Below, one piece after another: positions 27,049 through 36,571 of a stretch of DNA of 64,000 nt. Within the stretch, counting starts at the first letter, position 1, and each line of letters starts with the position of its first letter. This stretch comes from Lysobacter gummosus. GTDB lineage: Bacteria; Pseudomonadota; Gammaproteobacteria; Xanthomonadales; Xanthomonadaceae. Below the pieces are notes generated by a model. That model had not been told where the DNA came from, ran no database searches, and was given only the letters and a program-made list of their open reading frames with translations. The stretch lies in NCBI RefSeq assembly GCF_001442805.1, contig NZ_CP011131.1, positions 2,232,001 through 2,296,000 on the forward strand, read 5' to 3'. The translations under genes and the position numbers were made by a program.

Positions 27049-28308
27049 ATGCGTATTTTGTTATCGACGTACGGGTCGCGCGGAGATGTCGAGCCGATGG
27101 CGGGTCTTGGAGCGCAGTTGCAGGCGCTCGGCGCGCAGGTGCGGGTGTGCGCGCCGCCCGATCAGGAATTCGCGGAGCTGCTGGAACGCGCCGGGGTGCC
27201 GCTGGCGCCGGCGTTCTCCTCGGTACGCGAGTGGGTCGGCGAAGCGTTGAAGCGGCAGGCGGCGGAACCGCCCGAACGCAAGGGCGAGACGATCGCCACG
27301 CACGCGGCCCGGATCGTCGCCTCGCAGTACGCAGCGATCTGCGCGGCCGCGCAAGATTGCGATGCCATCGTCGCGGCCGGTCTGTTTCCTTCAACCGCCG
27401 CCGCGCGCTCGGTGGCCGAGCGCATGGGCATCGGCTATGTGTACGCGGCCTATTGCCCGCTGTTCCTGCCGTCCTCACACCAGCGGCCTTACGAGTATCC
27501 GGGCCATCCGCTGCCGGCGGACGTGAGCGACAACAAGCAGCTGTGGGAGTTCGACATTCAGGCCAAGAACGCCTTGTTCGGCGCCGGCATCAACCATCTG
27601 CGCGCGTCGGTCGGTCTGCCGCCGGTGGACAACGTCCGCGATCACGTCCTGACCGAGCGCCCGTGGCTGGCGTCGGACCCGACGCTGTGTCCGTGGCCGC
27701 CGACCAGCCTGCGCGAGGTCGTGCAGACCGGCGCGTGGATCCTGCCCGACGAACGTCCGCTGCCGGATGCACTGCTCGCGTTCCTCGATGCCGGCGCGCC
27801 GCCGGTGTATGTCGGCTTCGGCAGCATGCCGATGCAGGGGTTGAAGGAATCGGCGCGCGTGGTCATCGAGGCGATCCGCGCGCAGGGCCATCGCGTATTG
27901 CTCTCGCAAGGCTGGGCCGAGTTGGCCTTGAGCGACGATCGCGCGGATTGCTTCGTCGTCGGCGAAGTCAACCAGCAGGCCTTATTCCGCCGCGTCGCCG
28001 TCGTCGTGCATCACGGCGGCGCCGGCACGACCACGACGGCCGCGCGTGCGGGTACGCCGCAGGTGGTGGTGCCGCAGATCGCCGATCAGCCGTACTGGGC
28101 CGGTCGCGTCGCCGACCTGGGCATCGGCGTCGCGCACGCCGGGCCGAGCCCGAGCATGGAGTCGTTCTCGGCTGCGGTCGATACGGTGTTGAGCCGCGGG
28201 GTTCGCGCACGTGCCAGCGCGGTGGCGGGCATGATCCGCATCGACGGCGCGGAAGTGGCGGCGAAGTTGTTGGTCGATGCGTTCGGGCAGGGGCAGCGCC
28301 GCGGCTGA
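27049..28308 (+). CDS. GT1-family (UGT/MGT-type) glycosyltransferase
   Basis: 419 residues with the two-Rossmann GT-B layout. The N-terminus MRILLSTYGSRGDVEPMAGL is the acceptor-side motif of sterol/macrolide-type glycosyltransferases. The C-terminal donor-site block has VVVHHGGAGTTTTAARAGTP and VVPQIADQPYWAGRVADLGIG, matching the UDP-glycosyltransferase signature. It probably transfers a sugar to a small hydrophobic molecule such as a natural product or lipid. GGGAGC precedes the ATG at 27049; the longer reading frame upstream is unlikely to be translated. It stands alone, with no biosynthetic cluster beside it. Confidence 0.92.
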   Translation: MRILLSTYGSRGDVEPMAGLGAQLQALGAQVRVCAPPDQEFAELLERAGVPLAPAFSSVREWVGEALKRQAAEPPERKGETIATHAARIVASQYAAICAAAQDCDAIVAAGLFPSTAAARSVAERMGIGYVYAAYCPLFLPSSHQRPYEYPGHPLPADVSDNKQLWEFDIQAKNALFGAGINHLRASVGLPPVDNVRDHVLTERPWLASDPTLCPWPPTSLREVVQTGAWILPDERPLPDALLAFLDAGAPPVYVGFGSMPMQGLKESARVVIEAIRAQGHRVLLSQGWAELALSDDRADCFVVGEVNQQALFRRVAVVVHHGGAGTTTTAARAGTPQVVVPQIADQPYWAGRVADLGIGVAHAGPSPSMESFSAAVDTVLSRGVRARASAVAGMIRIDGAEVAAKLLVDAFGQGQRRG

Positions 28309-28358
28309 CGGCAAGAGGCACCGCCCCAAAACGCATTGGAGCGGTGTCGGCAAGGTTT

Positions 28359-28391
28359 GGACTGAGTCGGCGGATTACGACGACTCAGTCC
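28359..28391. terminator. convergent hairpin
   Basis: GGACTGAGTCG/CGACTCAGTCC, an 11-bp perfect stem with an 11-base loop, centred between the converging glycosyltransferase and VOC-protein genes. No T-run. Confidence 0.5.
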
Positions 28392-28397
28392 GAGCCG

Positions 28398-29423
28398 TCA
28401 ACCGGTGCCACCGCTGCAAGCCGGGGCGGTCTTAGACGAAGCATGAAATTCGATCAGCAACCCGAGATCGCTCTGGGTCGGCGCCAGAAACGCTTCACCG
28501 AGTGCGCCGCGATAGCCGGTGAGCTGGGTTTCATACCCGCGTTCGACGCGGATTTTCGCGATGTCGAGATCGGCCACGCCGATGCTGAGTCCCAGCAATT
28601 GCGGGCCGCCTTCGCGCAGGGCGTCGGCGGCGATGCCCGGGCCGTCGGGTTGCAGCGCCAGCAGGCGTTTGCCGTTCACCGGTACGCAGTAACCTTGCGC
28701 GGCGATCTGCGGGAAGCGAATGGGCTTCGCGCCGGCAAGCCCGAGCCGCTCGAATTGTTTGCGGTCGGCGTCGGCGTCGGCGGACAGCAGCCAGATCGAG
28801 GTCAAGGCTTGCGCGCCGTTGGGGTGCTGCGGCGCGATTTTGTGCTCGGACACGCGCGCCGGCGTGGTCTTGAGAGTGGCGTAGTCGATGAAGAACAGGT
28901 TGCTCGACAGCGGGGCGTGTTCGAAGGCGAACAGGCGCCAGCGCGGCGGCGCCGACGGGCCGTCGCCGTCCGGGTCGTTGAGCGCGGCGGTGAAGATCGG
29001 CGTGGGCGCGAGGGATTGTTGTTGCGCGAACGCATGCGCTTGTTCGAGCACGGTCGAACGCAGGCCGAAGGTGCGTGCGCCCGCTCCGCCGCGGAGCGAG
29101 GCCTGGTCGGCCTTCATGCCCGGGTCCATCGCGGCGTCGGCGCGGACGATGCCGAACAACTCCATGTAGCTGCGATCGGCCATGCGCACATAGCGGTTGG
29201 CGACGCCGTCGGGGTTGCGTCCGGGGCGGACCTGGAACCCGAGTTTCACTGCCATGACTGCGCTGATCTGGTCGATGTCGCGTCCCCACAGCAGGGCGTG
29301 GTCGATCTCGTTGCTGTGTTCGGGCGGTGCGGCCGCGCTGGCGGCGGATGGGGCGATGCCCAGGATCAGGGCGGACAGCAGGACGAACCTGCCGGCGATG
29401 CGTTTGCTGCGCTGGAACTTCAT
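28398..29423 (-). CDS. exported VOC/glyoxalase-like domain protein
   Basis: 341 residues with a signal peptide (cleavage near ASA-AAPPEH). The mature protein starts with EIDHALLWGRDIDQISAVMAVKLGFQVRPG, which fits the first beta-alpha-beta unit of the vicinal oxygen chelate fold with a metal-type His; ADRSYMELFGIV supplies the second. A second, more diverged module follows (about 180-330, including LLGLSIGVADLDIAKIRVERGY). It is probably periplasmic. Reaction and substrate are unknown. Confidence 0.8.
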   Translation of the reverse strand: MKFQRSKRIAGRFVLLSALILGIAPSAASAAAPPEHSNEIDHALLWGRDIDQISAVMAVKLGFQVRPGRNPDGVANRYVRMADRSYMELFGIVRADAAMDPGMKADQASLRGGAGARTFGLRSTVLEQAHAFAQQQSLAPTPIFTAALNDPDGDGPSAPPRWRLFAFEHAPLSSNLFFIDYATLKTTPARVSEHKIAPQHPNGAQALTSIWLLSADADADRKQFERLGLAGAKPIRFPQIAAQGYCVPVNGKRLLALQPDGPGIAADALREGGPQLLGLSIGVADLDIAKIRVERGYETQLTGYRGALGEAFLAPTQSDLGLLIEFHASSKTAPACSGGTG

Positions 29424-29695
29424 TCCGACTTCCTAGTGGCCACGGTGCGATTGCCGCGCAGCATGCGAGGACGCGCGGGTCGCAGGCGAGCACAAACGGC
29501 CGGTGGCGGACATGGATGGATGATTTTGCGTGGTGCGATCGCGGTGGGCGGGAATGGGCCCGCTTCAGTGAACGGGTCCGTGCGCTTCGCTGAAGCCGGC
29601 ATAGCGAATCTGTTTACGGTCCGCTTACCCGATTTTCACGGTCGCCTCCCTGGCGCATGCTCGAATGCTCCGGACTCACCCTCGGGAGCACGACC

Positions 29696-29947
29696 ATGAA
29701 GAAGCATTGCGTCGTCATCGCTTTAGCGTTGCTGTTGTCGGTCTCAGGCGGCGCCCAGGCCGGCGTCGTCACCGTCAGCGGCTATGGCCAGAGTTACGAC
29801 CCCGGCATCGCCCTGAGCGACGCCCGCGCCGATGCGGTCGGCAAATGCTCCGCGCAAGGCGGGACGCCGGTGGAGGAGATCTACAACCATGTCACCCGCG
29901 CGAATCTGTGGCTGGCCGATTCGATCTGGACATGCGAGGTGCCGTGA
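29696..29947 (+). CDS. small secreted protein of unknown function
   Basis: 83 residues, signal peptide ending GGAQA (about residue 22), mature part about 60 residues with two Cys (GKCSAQGG and WTCEVP) that could form one disulfide. The ATG is preceded by GGGAGC. The pattern of many Ala/Asp-rich turns followed by a paired Cys resembles small DUF4189-like exported proteins, but I cannot assign a family. Confidence 0.7.
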   Translation: MKKHCVVIALALLLSVSGGAQAGVVTVSGYGQSYDPGIALSDARADAVGKCSAQGGTPVEEIYNHVTRANLWLADSIWTCEVP

Positions 29948-29992
29948 TCCGAGCGCGGCAGCCCGGCTCGGTCGGATCGCCTGGAACAACGT

Positions 29993-30835
29993 TCAGCGCC
30001 GGATCGCCAACACGCCGTCCAGCGCCAGCTGCGCCTTGAACCCGGCTTTTTCCAGGCGCTTGGCCACTTCGCGCGGGACATCGCGGCCGCTGGTGAGTTT
30101 GTTCGGGCTGCCGGTGTAGTGGAACATGCGTCCGCCGCGGTGCAGCACGCGCGCCAGCTGATCGTAGAACGCTTGCGAATACAACTCGCCGGCGATGCCG
30201 AATCGCGGCGGATCGTGGAGCAGGGCGTCCACTGAGGCGTCGGCGATCTGCGCGATCGCCTGCGACACATCGGCATGAGTCAGGCGCAGACGGCCGCCGC
30301 TGGCGTCGGCGTCGGGATCGGGCGACCACGGGTTGAGCGTGCGCAACCACAGTACGTCTTCGTTCTTCTCGAACGAGTGGATGCCGGCCGCGCCCGCTTC
30401 CAGGCAGCACGCGGCGAAATACCCCAGCCCGCCGCAGGTATCGAGCACCCGCTTGCCGCGCGGCTCGATCAGCGCCACCTTGGCGCGCGCGTCCTCCAGC
30501 GGCGATGCCTTCATCGTCGGCAACATCTTGATGCCGTCGATCTCGAAGGTAGGCGGGCCCCACTCGGTCGGCACCAGCTTGATCAGCGAACCGGAGAAGC
30601 GCGACACCGGCGCGAAGTCCTCGCCGTCCCAGTAATAGATCGTGCGGTCCTTGAGCGCGGGCGGATACGGGTACTCGCGCTCGCGCCACCGCCAGGCATC
30701 GGCCTGCAGCCGCACTTCGCCGTTCGAACGCCCCAGATCCAGCGAACCGCTCCACGCCGGCGCGCCGGTTTCGCGCGCGGCGCGCAAGGCTTCGGCCGCG
30801 GGAAGGGTGAGCAGGGGGCCTGAGTAATGCGGCAT
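29993..30835 (-). CDS. class I SAM-dependent methyltransferase
   Basis: 280 residues. The Rossmann core begins at about 125 with motif I RVLDTCGGLGYFAACCLEAG, then acidic motif II IHSFEKNED, and motif IV LLHDPPRF, the last resembling the (N/D)PP(Y/F) of N- or C5-methyltransferases acting on nucleic acids. The N-terminal 120 residues (YYWDGEDFAPVSRF, WGPPTFEIDGIKMLPT) form a separate domain that could bind substrate. It may be an RNA methyltransferase, with moderate certainty. No operon partner is seen. Confidence 0.85.
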   Translation of the reverse strand: MPHYSGPLLTLPAAEALRAARETGAPAWSGSLDLGRSNGEVRLQADAWRWREREYPYPPALKDRTIYYWDGEDFAPVSRFSGSLIKLVPTEWGPPTFEIDGIKMLPTMKASPLEDARAKVALIEPRGKRVLDTCGGLGYFAACCLEAGAAGIHSFEKNEDVLWLRTLNPWSPDPDADASGGRLRLTHADVSQAIAQIADASVDALLHDPPRFGIAGELYSQAFYDQLARVLHRGGRMFHYTGSPNKLTSGRDVPREVAKRLEKAGFKAQLALDGVLAIRR

Positions 30836-31284
30836 CGCGGATCGCGCCTGATGGAAGGAGGGAGAAGCTTACGGGGCTGGGACGGATATCTCGACTGCAG
30901 GAGCAGTCGGTTCGGCGATACGCAGTCGCGCATCGCAGTGCCCGGCAAGCGCGTCGCGTACTCGTGCCCACACATGCGACAGCCGGAATTTGTTGACTGC
31001 CGGTGAGATGAATGAATCGCCGATGTGATCTGCGCGTACACGATATCGAATTTGCCTGCAATTGCGTCGGCTGCGCTTTGATGTTCTTTGATGGGCTGGT
31101 TTTGCGATTCCTGTCACGGTTGATGAAGCCCGAGTTTCACCAGGCCACCAGAACGGCACACGCGAGGTAGGGCGGTTCCGGAGCCGATCCGTTTGCGCTC
31201 ATGTCCCCGTGAAATCGCATGGCTTGGTCGCGGCTTGGAGAAGGGGATATCCAACCCGCGATCGCACTCGAGGAACTGTTCGTT
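30836..31284. other. intergenic region between divergent genes
   Basis: About 450 bp between the methyltransferase and the S1 protease, less GC-rich around 31030-31130. It presumably holds both promoters; no gene or clear operator seen. Confidence 0.4.
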
Positions 31285-32697
31285 ATGAAACATAAGAATC
31301 TGCTTTGCCTGGCGATGCTGGCCAGTGTGTCGGGGCTGGCGGGCACCGCCGCCGCGGAGGAAATGGGCTCCGCGCGGGTCACCGCCAAGCCGTTGGCGCG
31401 CGCGTTCGGCGCCGACGACTTCGCGACCACCAGCAAGGCGGCCATCGCCCGCATCGTCGAGTTGGGCCGGCCGACCCATGAAATGCTGGCCGCGCTGCGC
31501 GAGGGACGCGCGCTGCAGGGCAAACACGGCAAGCCGCTGAGCATCGGCATGGCCCGCACGGTCGAGCGCAGCCGCATCGATCTGAATTCGCTGGACTGGC
31601 AGACGCTCGCCAACGGCTCGCGCGGCGCCCGTTTCAGCCTTACCTCGTCCCAGGCGGTGGCGCTGCGCGCCGGCCTGCGCCTGCGCGGCAACGGCCGTCG
31701 GGGCGCGGACCCCGCGGCGGTATCGCTGCGCTTCGCGGGCAACGATGGCCGCGTGTTCGGCGAGAGCGGCAAGGCCTTCGCCGGCGACCAGATCGGCTGG
31801 TCGGCGATCGTGGCCGGCGATACCATCGTGGTGGAAGTCGAGCTGGCGCCCGGACAGCGGCCCGGCGACTTCACTCTGGAGGTGCCGAAGCTTTCGCATC
31901 TGGACGTGGACCCGTCCCTGAGCTCGAGCGCCATAACCAAAGAGGTGGGCGTTGCCGGGATCGGCGGCAGCCAGGAATGCGAACGCGACGTGGTGTGCCG
32001 GGTCGATCCTTCCCCCGGCTTCGTGGCGGTCAGCAAGGCCGTCGCGCGGATGGCGTTCACCGACACGGACGGCGAGACCTACTACTGCACGGGCACCTTG
32101 CTCAATAACAGCAACACGCCCAAGCGCCACCTGCTGTGGTCCGCCGCGCACTGCTTCAGCACGCAGACCGTGGCCAACAGCCTGCAGACGTACTGGTTCT
32201 TCGATTCCGTCAGGTGCGATACCGACACGCTCAGCCCGTCGGCGGTGACCGTTACCGGCGGCGCCTATCTGCGCTATGCCAACACCAACCGCGATACCCT
32301 GCTGCTGGAACTCAAGAACGCTCCGCCGGCCGGCGCGTTCTACGCCGCCTGGAACAACGCCGCGTTGACCGCCACCGGCACCGCGTTCGAAACGATCCAT
32401 CATCCCTATGCGGACTTGAAGAAGTATTCGCTGGGCACGGTGACCGATACGTCGACCTCGTACTACTGGTTCACGCCGGTGACCGAGGTGCAGTGGAATA
32501 CCGGCGTCGGCGAAGGCGGGTCGTCGGGTTCGGGCCTGTTCACCGTGAACGCCACTGGCGAGTACCAATTGCGCGGTGGCCTGGTCGGCGGCGACTCGGC
32601 CTGCAAGGCCAGTGGTCTGCTCGGGCCGGATCAGCCGGATTATTTCTCGCAACTTAGCGGTGTCTGGTCGAAGGTCTCGTCGTACTTCTCGCCGTAA
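31285..32697 (+). CDS. lysyl-endopeptidase-like secreted serine protease (S1)
   Basis: 470 residues: signal peptide ending TAAAEE (about residue 25), a propeptide to about 230, then a trypsin-fold domain. Catalytic His289 lies in LLWSAAHCF, Asp337 in NTNRDTLLLEL, and Ser414 in GEGGSSGSGLF. The GSSGS form around the serine and the cysteine-rich N-terminus of the mature part (QECERDVVCRVDP) are typical of Achromobacter/Lysobacter lysyl endopeptidases. Lys specificity is possible, but I cannot identify the S1-pocket residue with confidence. The start is set by GAGGAAC ahead of the ATG at 31285. Confidence 0.9.
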   Translation: MKHKNLLCLAMLASVSGLAGTAAAEEMGSARVTAKPLARAFGADDFATTSKAAIARIVELGRPTHEMLAALREGRALQGKHGKPLSIGMARTVERSRIDLNSLDWQTLANGSRGARFSLTSSQAVALRAGLRLRGNGRRGADPAAVSLRFAGNDGRVFGESGKAFAGDQIGWSAIVAGDTIVVEVELAPGQRPGDFTLEVPKLSHLDVDPSLSSSAITKEVGVAGIGGSQECERDVVCRVDPSPGFVAVSKAVARMAFTDTDGETYYCTGTLLNNSNTPKRHLLWSAAHCFSTQTVANSLQTYWFFDSVRCDTDTLSPSAVTVTGGAYLRYANTNRDTLLLELKNAPPAGAFYAAWNNAALTATGTAFETIHHPYADLKKYSLGTVTDTSTSYYWFTPVTEVQWNTGVGEGGSSGSGLFTVNATGEYQLRGGLVGGDSACKASGLLGPDQPDYFSQLSGVWSKVSSYFSP

Positions 32698-32706
32698 GGC
32701 ATAAAC

Positions 32707-32741
32707 GCGCCGCCTCTTCCGGCTTGTGGAAGAGGCGGCGC
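32707..32741 (+). terminator. hairpin terminator after the S1 protease
   Basis: GCGCCGCCTCTTCC/GGAAGAGGCGGCGC, a 14-bp perfect stem with a 7-base loop, ten bases after the stop. Only a short TT follows. Confidence 0.65.
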
Positions 32742-33039
32742 TTCCAGCGCGGTTTACGATCGCGCCGTTGTCGTGCCGGTCTTGCCGACACGCGGGCAGG
32801 CCGGAATCGGGCGCGTAACGCGATGGTTTTGCCAGGACTGGCGGCGCTCTATCGGATACGACCGGATCCAGCGGCGCCCGATCGACACGGCGAACGAAAA
32901 AATTCGGCCTTCGATCGGCGGCTGTGGCGGTTAGCCGTTGGCCAAGTCCCGCAGGCCGATCGGGTGCTCCCCCGCAACGGCCCGCGACACTTCCCGTCCC
33001 GCTGCGCTAGGCTGCACTCTTTCCATCAGGGGATCGCAT

Positions 33040-35100
33040 ATGAAGCTTTCACGTATGAGTCTGGGCCTGGCGCTGGCTGCAGCGCTGGCCGTTCCGTCCG
33101 CCCACGCCGCCGACAGCGCGGCCAAGGGCAAGCCGCAGTTGGGCAGCTTCGGCGTGGACCTCAGCGCGCAGGACAAGAGCGTCAAGCCGGGCGACGATTT
33201 CAATCGCTACGTCAACGGTCACTGGCTCGATACTTACCAGTTGAAGGACTACGAGACCACCTACGGCTCGTTCAACATCCTGCGCGACCAGTCCGAGGCG
33301 CAGGTGCACGCGATCATCGAATCGCTGCACAAGCGCAAGGATCTGGCGCGCGGCAGCGACGCGCTGAAGCTGCGCGACTACTACGCCAGCTACATGGACC
33401 GCGCCGCGCGCGACGCCGCCGGGATCGCGCCGCTGCAGCCGGTGCTGGATCGGATCGGCGCGATCAGCTCCAAGGCGGCGCTGATCGAGGCCTTCGGCAA
33501 CAGCGATCTCGACAGCAGCGCGGCGCCGCTGCGCTTCAACGTCGAGCTGGATCGCAAGGACCCGGACCAGTATCTGGTCGGTCTGCGCGTCGGTGGGCTG
33601 GGTTTGCCCGATCGCGATTACTACCTCAACCCCGATGCGCGCTTCGCCGGCATCCGCACCGCTTATCTGGCCCATATCGAGCGCATGCTCGGCTTCGCCG
33701 GCGTCAAGGACGCGAAGGCGCGCGCGCAGGCGGTGCTGGCGCTGGAGACCGAGCTGGCCAAGCCGCAGTGGGAACGCGCGCAACTGCGCGATCGCGACAA
33801 GACCTACAACGTCGCCACCCTGGCCGAACTGACGAAGCAGTATCCGGATTACGACTGGGCCGCGCAGGCCAAGGCGCAGGGGCTGCCGGCGCTGGACCGC
33901 GTCAACGTGGTCACGCCGAGCGCGGTGCAGCCGGTGATCGAGGTGGTCGCGCGCACGCCGCTGCCGGTGTGGCGCGATTACCTGACCTTCCACGCCGTGC
34001 GCGGCAACGCGCCGCTGCTCAGCCGCGAGATGGACGACGCCGCGTTCGCCTTCACCGGCACCGTGCTGGGCGGGCAGAAAGCGCAGCGCGACGACTGGAA
34101 GCGCGCAGTGGCCGCGGTCACCGGCACCGACGGCCTGGGCGATGCGATGGGCAAGCTCTACGTCGAGAAGAATTTCTCCCCGCAGGCCAAGGCGGCGATG
34201 CAGGCGCTGGTGGAGAACCTGCGCACCGCGCTGCGCAGCAATATCGAGAAGATCGACTGGATGGGCGATGCGACCAAGGCCGAGGCCTATCGCAAGCTGT
34301 CCACGTTCCGGCCCAAGATCGGTTATCCGGACAAGTGGCGCGACTATTCCAGCGTGACCATCGTGCCGGGCGACCTGATGGCCAACGTGATGCAGATGCG
34401 CCGCTACGGCCGCAACGACCAGGTCCGCCGCATCGGCACGCGTCCGGATCGCGACGAGTGGTTCATGACGCCGCACACGGTCAATGCGTACTACAACTCG
34501 ACCTTCAACGAGATCGTGTTCCCGGCCGCGATCCTGCAGGCGCCGTTCTTCGATCTCAACGCCGATCCGGCGGTGAACTACGGCGGCATCGGCGCGGTGA
34601 TCGGCCACGAGATGGGCCACGGCTTCGACGATCAGGGCAGCAAGTCCGATTACGCCGGCATCCAGCGCAACTGGTGGACCGACGCCGACCGCGCCGGCTT
34701 CGAGCAGCGCACCAAGGCGTTGGGCGCGCAGTACAACGCGTTCTGCCCGCTGCCGGGCCAATGCGTCAACGGCGCGCTGACGATGGGCGAGAACATCGGC
34801 GACCTGGGCGGCGTTTCGATGGCCTACACCGCGTACCAGCTGAGCCTGGGCGGCAAGCCCGCGCCGGTGATCGACGGCGTGAGCGGCGATCAGCGTTTCT
34901 TCCTGTCGTGGGCCCAGGTGTGGAAGAGCAAGTATCGCGATGAGGCCTTGCTCAACCTGATCAAGACCAACCCGCATTCGCCGGGGCAGTACCGCGCTTA
35001 TGGCCCGCTGCGCAACTTCGATCCGTGGTATCAGGCGTTCGATGTGAAGGCGGGCGACAAGTTGTATGTGGCGCCGGATCAGCGGGTGCGGATCTGGTGA
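33040..35100 (+). CDS. M13-family (PepO/neprilysin-like) zinc metallopeptidase
   Basis: 686 residues with a signal peptide ending AHA-23. After the N-terminal KPGDDFNRYVNGHWL block come VNAYYNSTFNEIVFPAAILQ (substrate-binding NAYY motif), the zinc site VIGHEMGHGFDDQG (His523, Glu524, His527) and the third ligand region ENIGDLGG. The C-terminus ends RVRIW where the family usually has C-x-x-W; many bacterial members lack that cysteine. It acts on peptides outside the cytoplasm. AGGGGAT precedes the ATG. The spacer before it (about 300 bp from 32742) shows no gene. Confidence 0.95.
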   Translation: MKLSRMSLGLALAAALAVPSAHAADSAAKGKPQLGSFGVDLSAQDKSVKPGDDFNRYVNGHWLDTYQLKDYETTYGSFNILRDQSEAQVHAIIESLHKRKDLARGSDALKLRDYYASYMDRAARDAAGIAPLQPVLDRIGAISSKAALIEAFGNSDLDSSAAPLRFNVELDRKDPDQYLVGLRVGGLGLPDRDYYLNPDARFAGIRTAYLAHIERMLGFAGVKDAKARAQAVLALETELAKPQWERAQLRDRDKTYNVATLAELTKQYPDYDWAAQAKAQGLPALDRVNVVTPSAVQPVIEVVARTPLPVWRDYLTFHAVRGNAPLLSREMDDAAFAFTGTVLGGQKAQRDDWKRAVAAVTGTDGLGDAMGKLYVEKNFSPQAKAAMQALVENLRTALRSNIEKIDWMGDATKAEAYRKLSTFRPKIGYPDKWRDYSSVTIVPGDLMANVMQMRRYGRNDQVRRIGTRPDRDEWFMTPHTVNAYYNSTFNEIVFPAAILQAPFFDLNADPAVNYGGIGAVIGHEMGHGFDDQGSKSDYAGIQRNWWTDADRAGFEQRTKALGAQYNAFCPLPGQCVNGALTMGENIGDLGGVSMAYTAYQLSLGGKPAPVIDGVSGDQRFFLSWAQVWKSKYRDEALLNLIKTNPHSPGQYRAYGPLRNFDPWYQAFDVKAGDKLYVAPDQRVRIW

Positions 35101-35147
35101 TGAAATGAAGGTCTGCTGAGATCCGTTCGCGGGAGCGCCGACTCAGT

Positions 35148-35442
35148 CCTTCTCCCGCTTGCCATCCGAGGTGACTTCCTTCGAGGCGCGGGGGAGGGGA
35201 GCCACTGCTCTGTTTAGCCCCTCTCCCGCTTGCGGGAGAGGGGTTGGGGTGAGGGCGCGGTCAGCGGCAGAACTTGAAGCAAGAGCAGAAGCAACAGCAT
35301 TCGCGCCTGCGGCGCTCATTCCCTCACCCCGGCCCTCTCCCGCAAGCGGGAGAGGGAGTCACCGCTCTGTTTAGCCCCTCTCCCGCGTGCGGGAGAGGGA
35401 GATCCAGGTTCTGTTTAGCCCTCTCCCGTTTGCGGGAGTTCA
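35148..35442. repeat. array of palindromic CTCTCCCGC..GCGGGAGAG repeats
   Basis: At least five hairpin units: 35149-35203 (the longer form with CCGAGGTGACTTCCTTCGAGG, as in icmF), 35216-35258, 35330-35362, 35375-35400 and 35419-35440. Several are linked by the phrase CTGTTTAGCCC. This fills most of the 486 bp between the M13 and M14 peptidase genes. Confidence 0.85.
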
Positions 35443-35586
35443 TCGTCGCGTGCCGTGGATTCGCCCGGGCGGATTCCGGCCTCAGCCAATGCTCCGCGCG
35501 CGGCCTCGGACGAAAACGGCCTGGGTACGGCAGCGGCGGTGATAAAATCCCGGGTTCTCCCGTAGTGCAGCCAAGCGAGCGACGCG

Positions 35587-36507
35587 ATGACCAGCCAAGC
35601 CTTCTACCCGATCGGTACGCCCGGCCAGCCCTGGGGGCCGGCGGAGATCGCCGAATGGCGCTCGCGGCAAGTCCGCCATCGCAGCTACGAAGCCGAGGTG
35701 GTGAGCAAGATCGACAAGCTGCGCTCGCGTTTCGATGTGGTGGAGTACGGCGTACTGGATTACGCGCCCGACCGATATCCACTGTTCGCGATCAAAAGCA
35801 GGGACTGGCGGGATGATCTTCCGACGTTCTTGGTCACCGGCGGCGTACACGGCTATGAAACCAGCGGCGTGCACGGCGTGCTGCAATTCCTCGAGCGTCA
35901 TGCCGCGGACTATGCCGGCAAGGCCAATCTGCTGGTCGCGCCCTGCGTCAGCCCGTGGGCCTACGAGCGCATTCATCGCTGGAACATCGACGCGATCGAT
36001 CCCAACCGCTCGTTCCGCGACAACAGCCCGGCGCAGGAATCGGCCGCGCTCATCGCGCTGGTGGCGCCGTGGCGCGAGCGCGTGCTCATGCACATCGACC
36101 TGCACGAGACCACCGACACGGACGAATCCGAGTTCCGCCCGGCCTTGGCCGCGCGCGACGGCAAGCCCAACGAGCCGGGCGAAATCCCGGACGGTTTCTA
36201 TCTGGTCGGCGACAGCGAAGACCCGCAGCCCGAGTTCCAGCAGGCGGTGATCGCGGCGGTAGCGATGATCACCCACATCGCCCCGGCCGACGCCAAGGGC
36301 GAGATCATCGGCGCGACGGTCGTCGCTCCGGGCGTGATCAATTATCCGGTGCGTTCGCTGGGCCTGTGCGCCGGCATCACCAACGCCCGTTACCGCACCA
36401 CCACCGAGGTCTATCCCGACAGCCCGCGCGCTACGCCCGAGCAATGCAATGCCGCGCAGGCGGCGGCGGTATGCGCGGCGATCGATTTCGCCCTGGCGCG
36501 GGCCTGA
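35587..36507 (+). CDS. M14-family metallocarboxypeptidase
   Basis: 306 residues without a signal peptide, so probably cytoplasmic. The zinc ligands are His88 and Glu91 in GGVHGYETSG (HxxE) and His173 in HIDLHETTD. DPNRSF (139-143) carries the substrate-binding Asn-Arg pair, and Glu274 in TTTEVYPDS is the catalytic base, all in the order of carboxypeptidase A-like enzymes (including succinylglutamate desuccinylase-related forms). It likely trims C-terminal residues or deacylates an amino acid. The start lacks a strong Shine-Dalgarno. Confidence 0.9.
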   Translation: MTSQAFYPIGTPGQPWGPAEIAEWRSRQVRHRSYEAEVVSKIDKLRSRFDVVEYGVLDYAPDRYPLFAIKSRDWRDDLPTFLVTGGVHGYETSGVHGVLQFLERHAADYAGKANLLVAPCVSPWAYERIHRWNIDAIDPNRSFRDNSPAQESAALIALVAPWRERVLMHIDLHETTDTDESEFRPALAARDGKPNEPGEIPDGFYLVGDSEDPQPEFQQAVIAAVAMITHIAPADAKGEIIGATVVAPGVINYPVRSLGLCAGITNARYRTTTEVYPDSPRATPEQCNAAQAAAVCAAIDFALARA

Positions 36508-36571
36508 TCCGGGGCGCGTCGATCGGCCTGGGTCGATCGACGCGCGAACCCGCCCGTCCGCGGCGACGACT

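Noticed and set aside
33049..34977. 642-codon minus frame opposite the M13 peptidase
   Set aside because: Antisense artefact; the plus strand has signal peptide, HEMGH and ENIGD motifs.
35148..35442. Repeat array as CRISPR
   Set aside because: Units are palindromic, in both orientations, variable in length and irregularly spaced; no cas genes.
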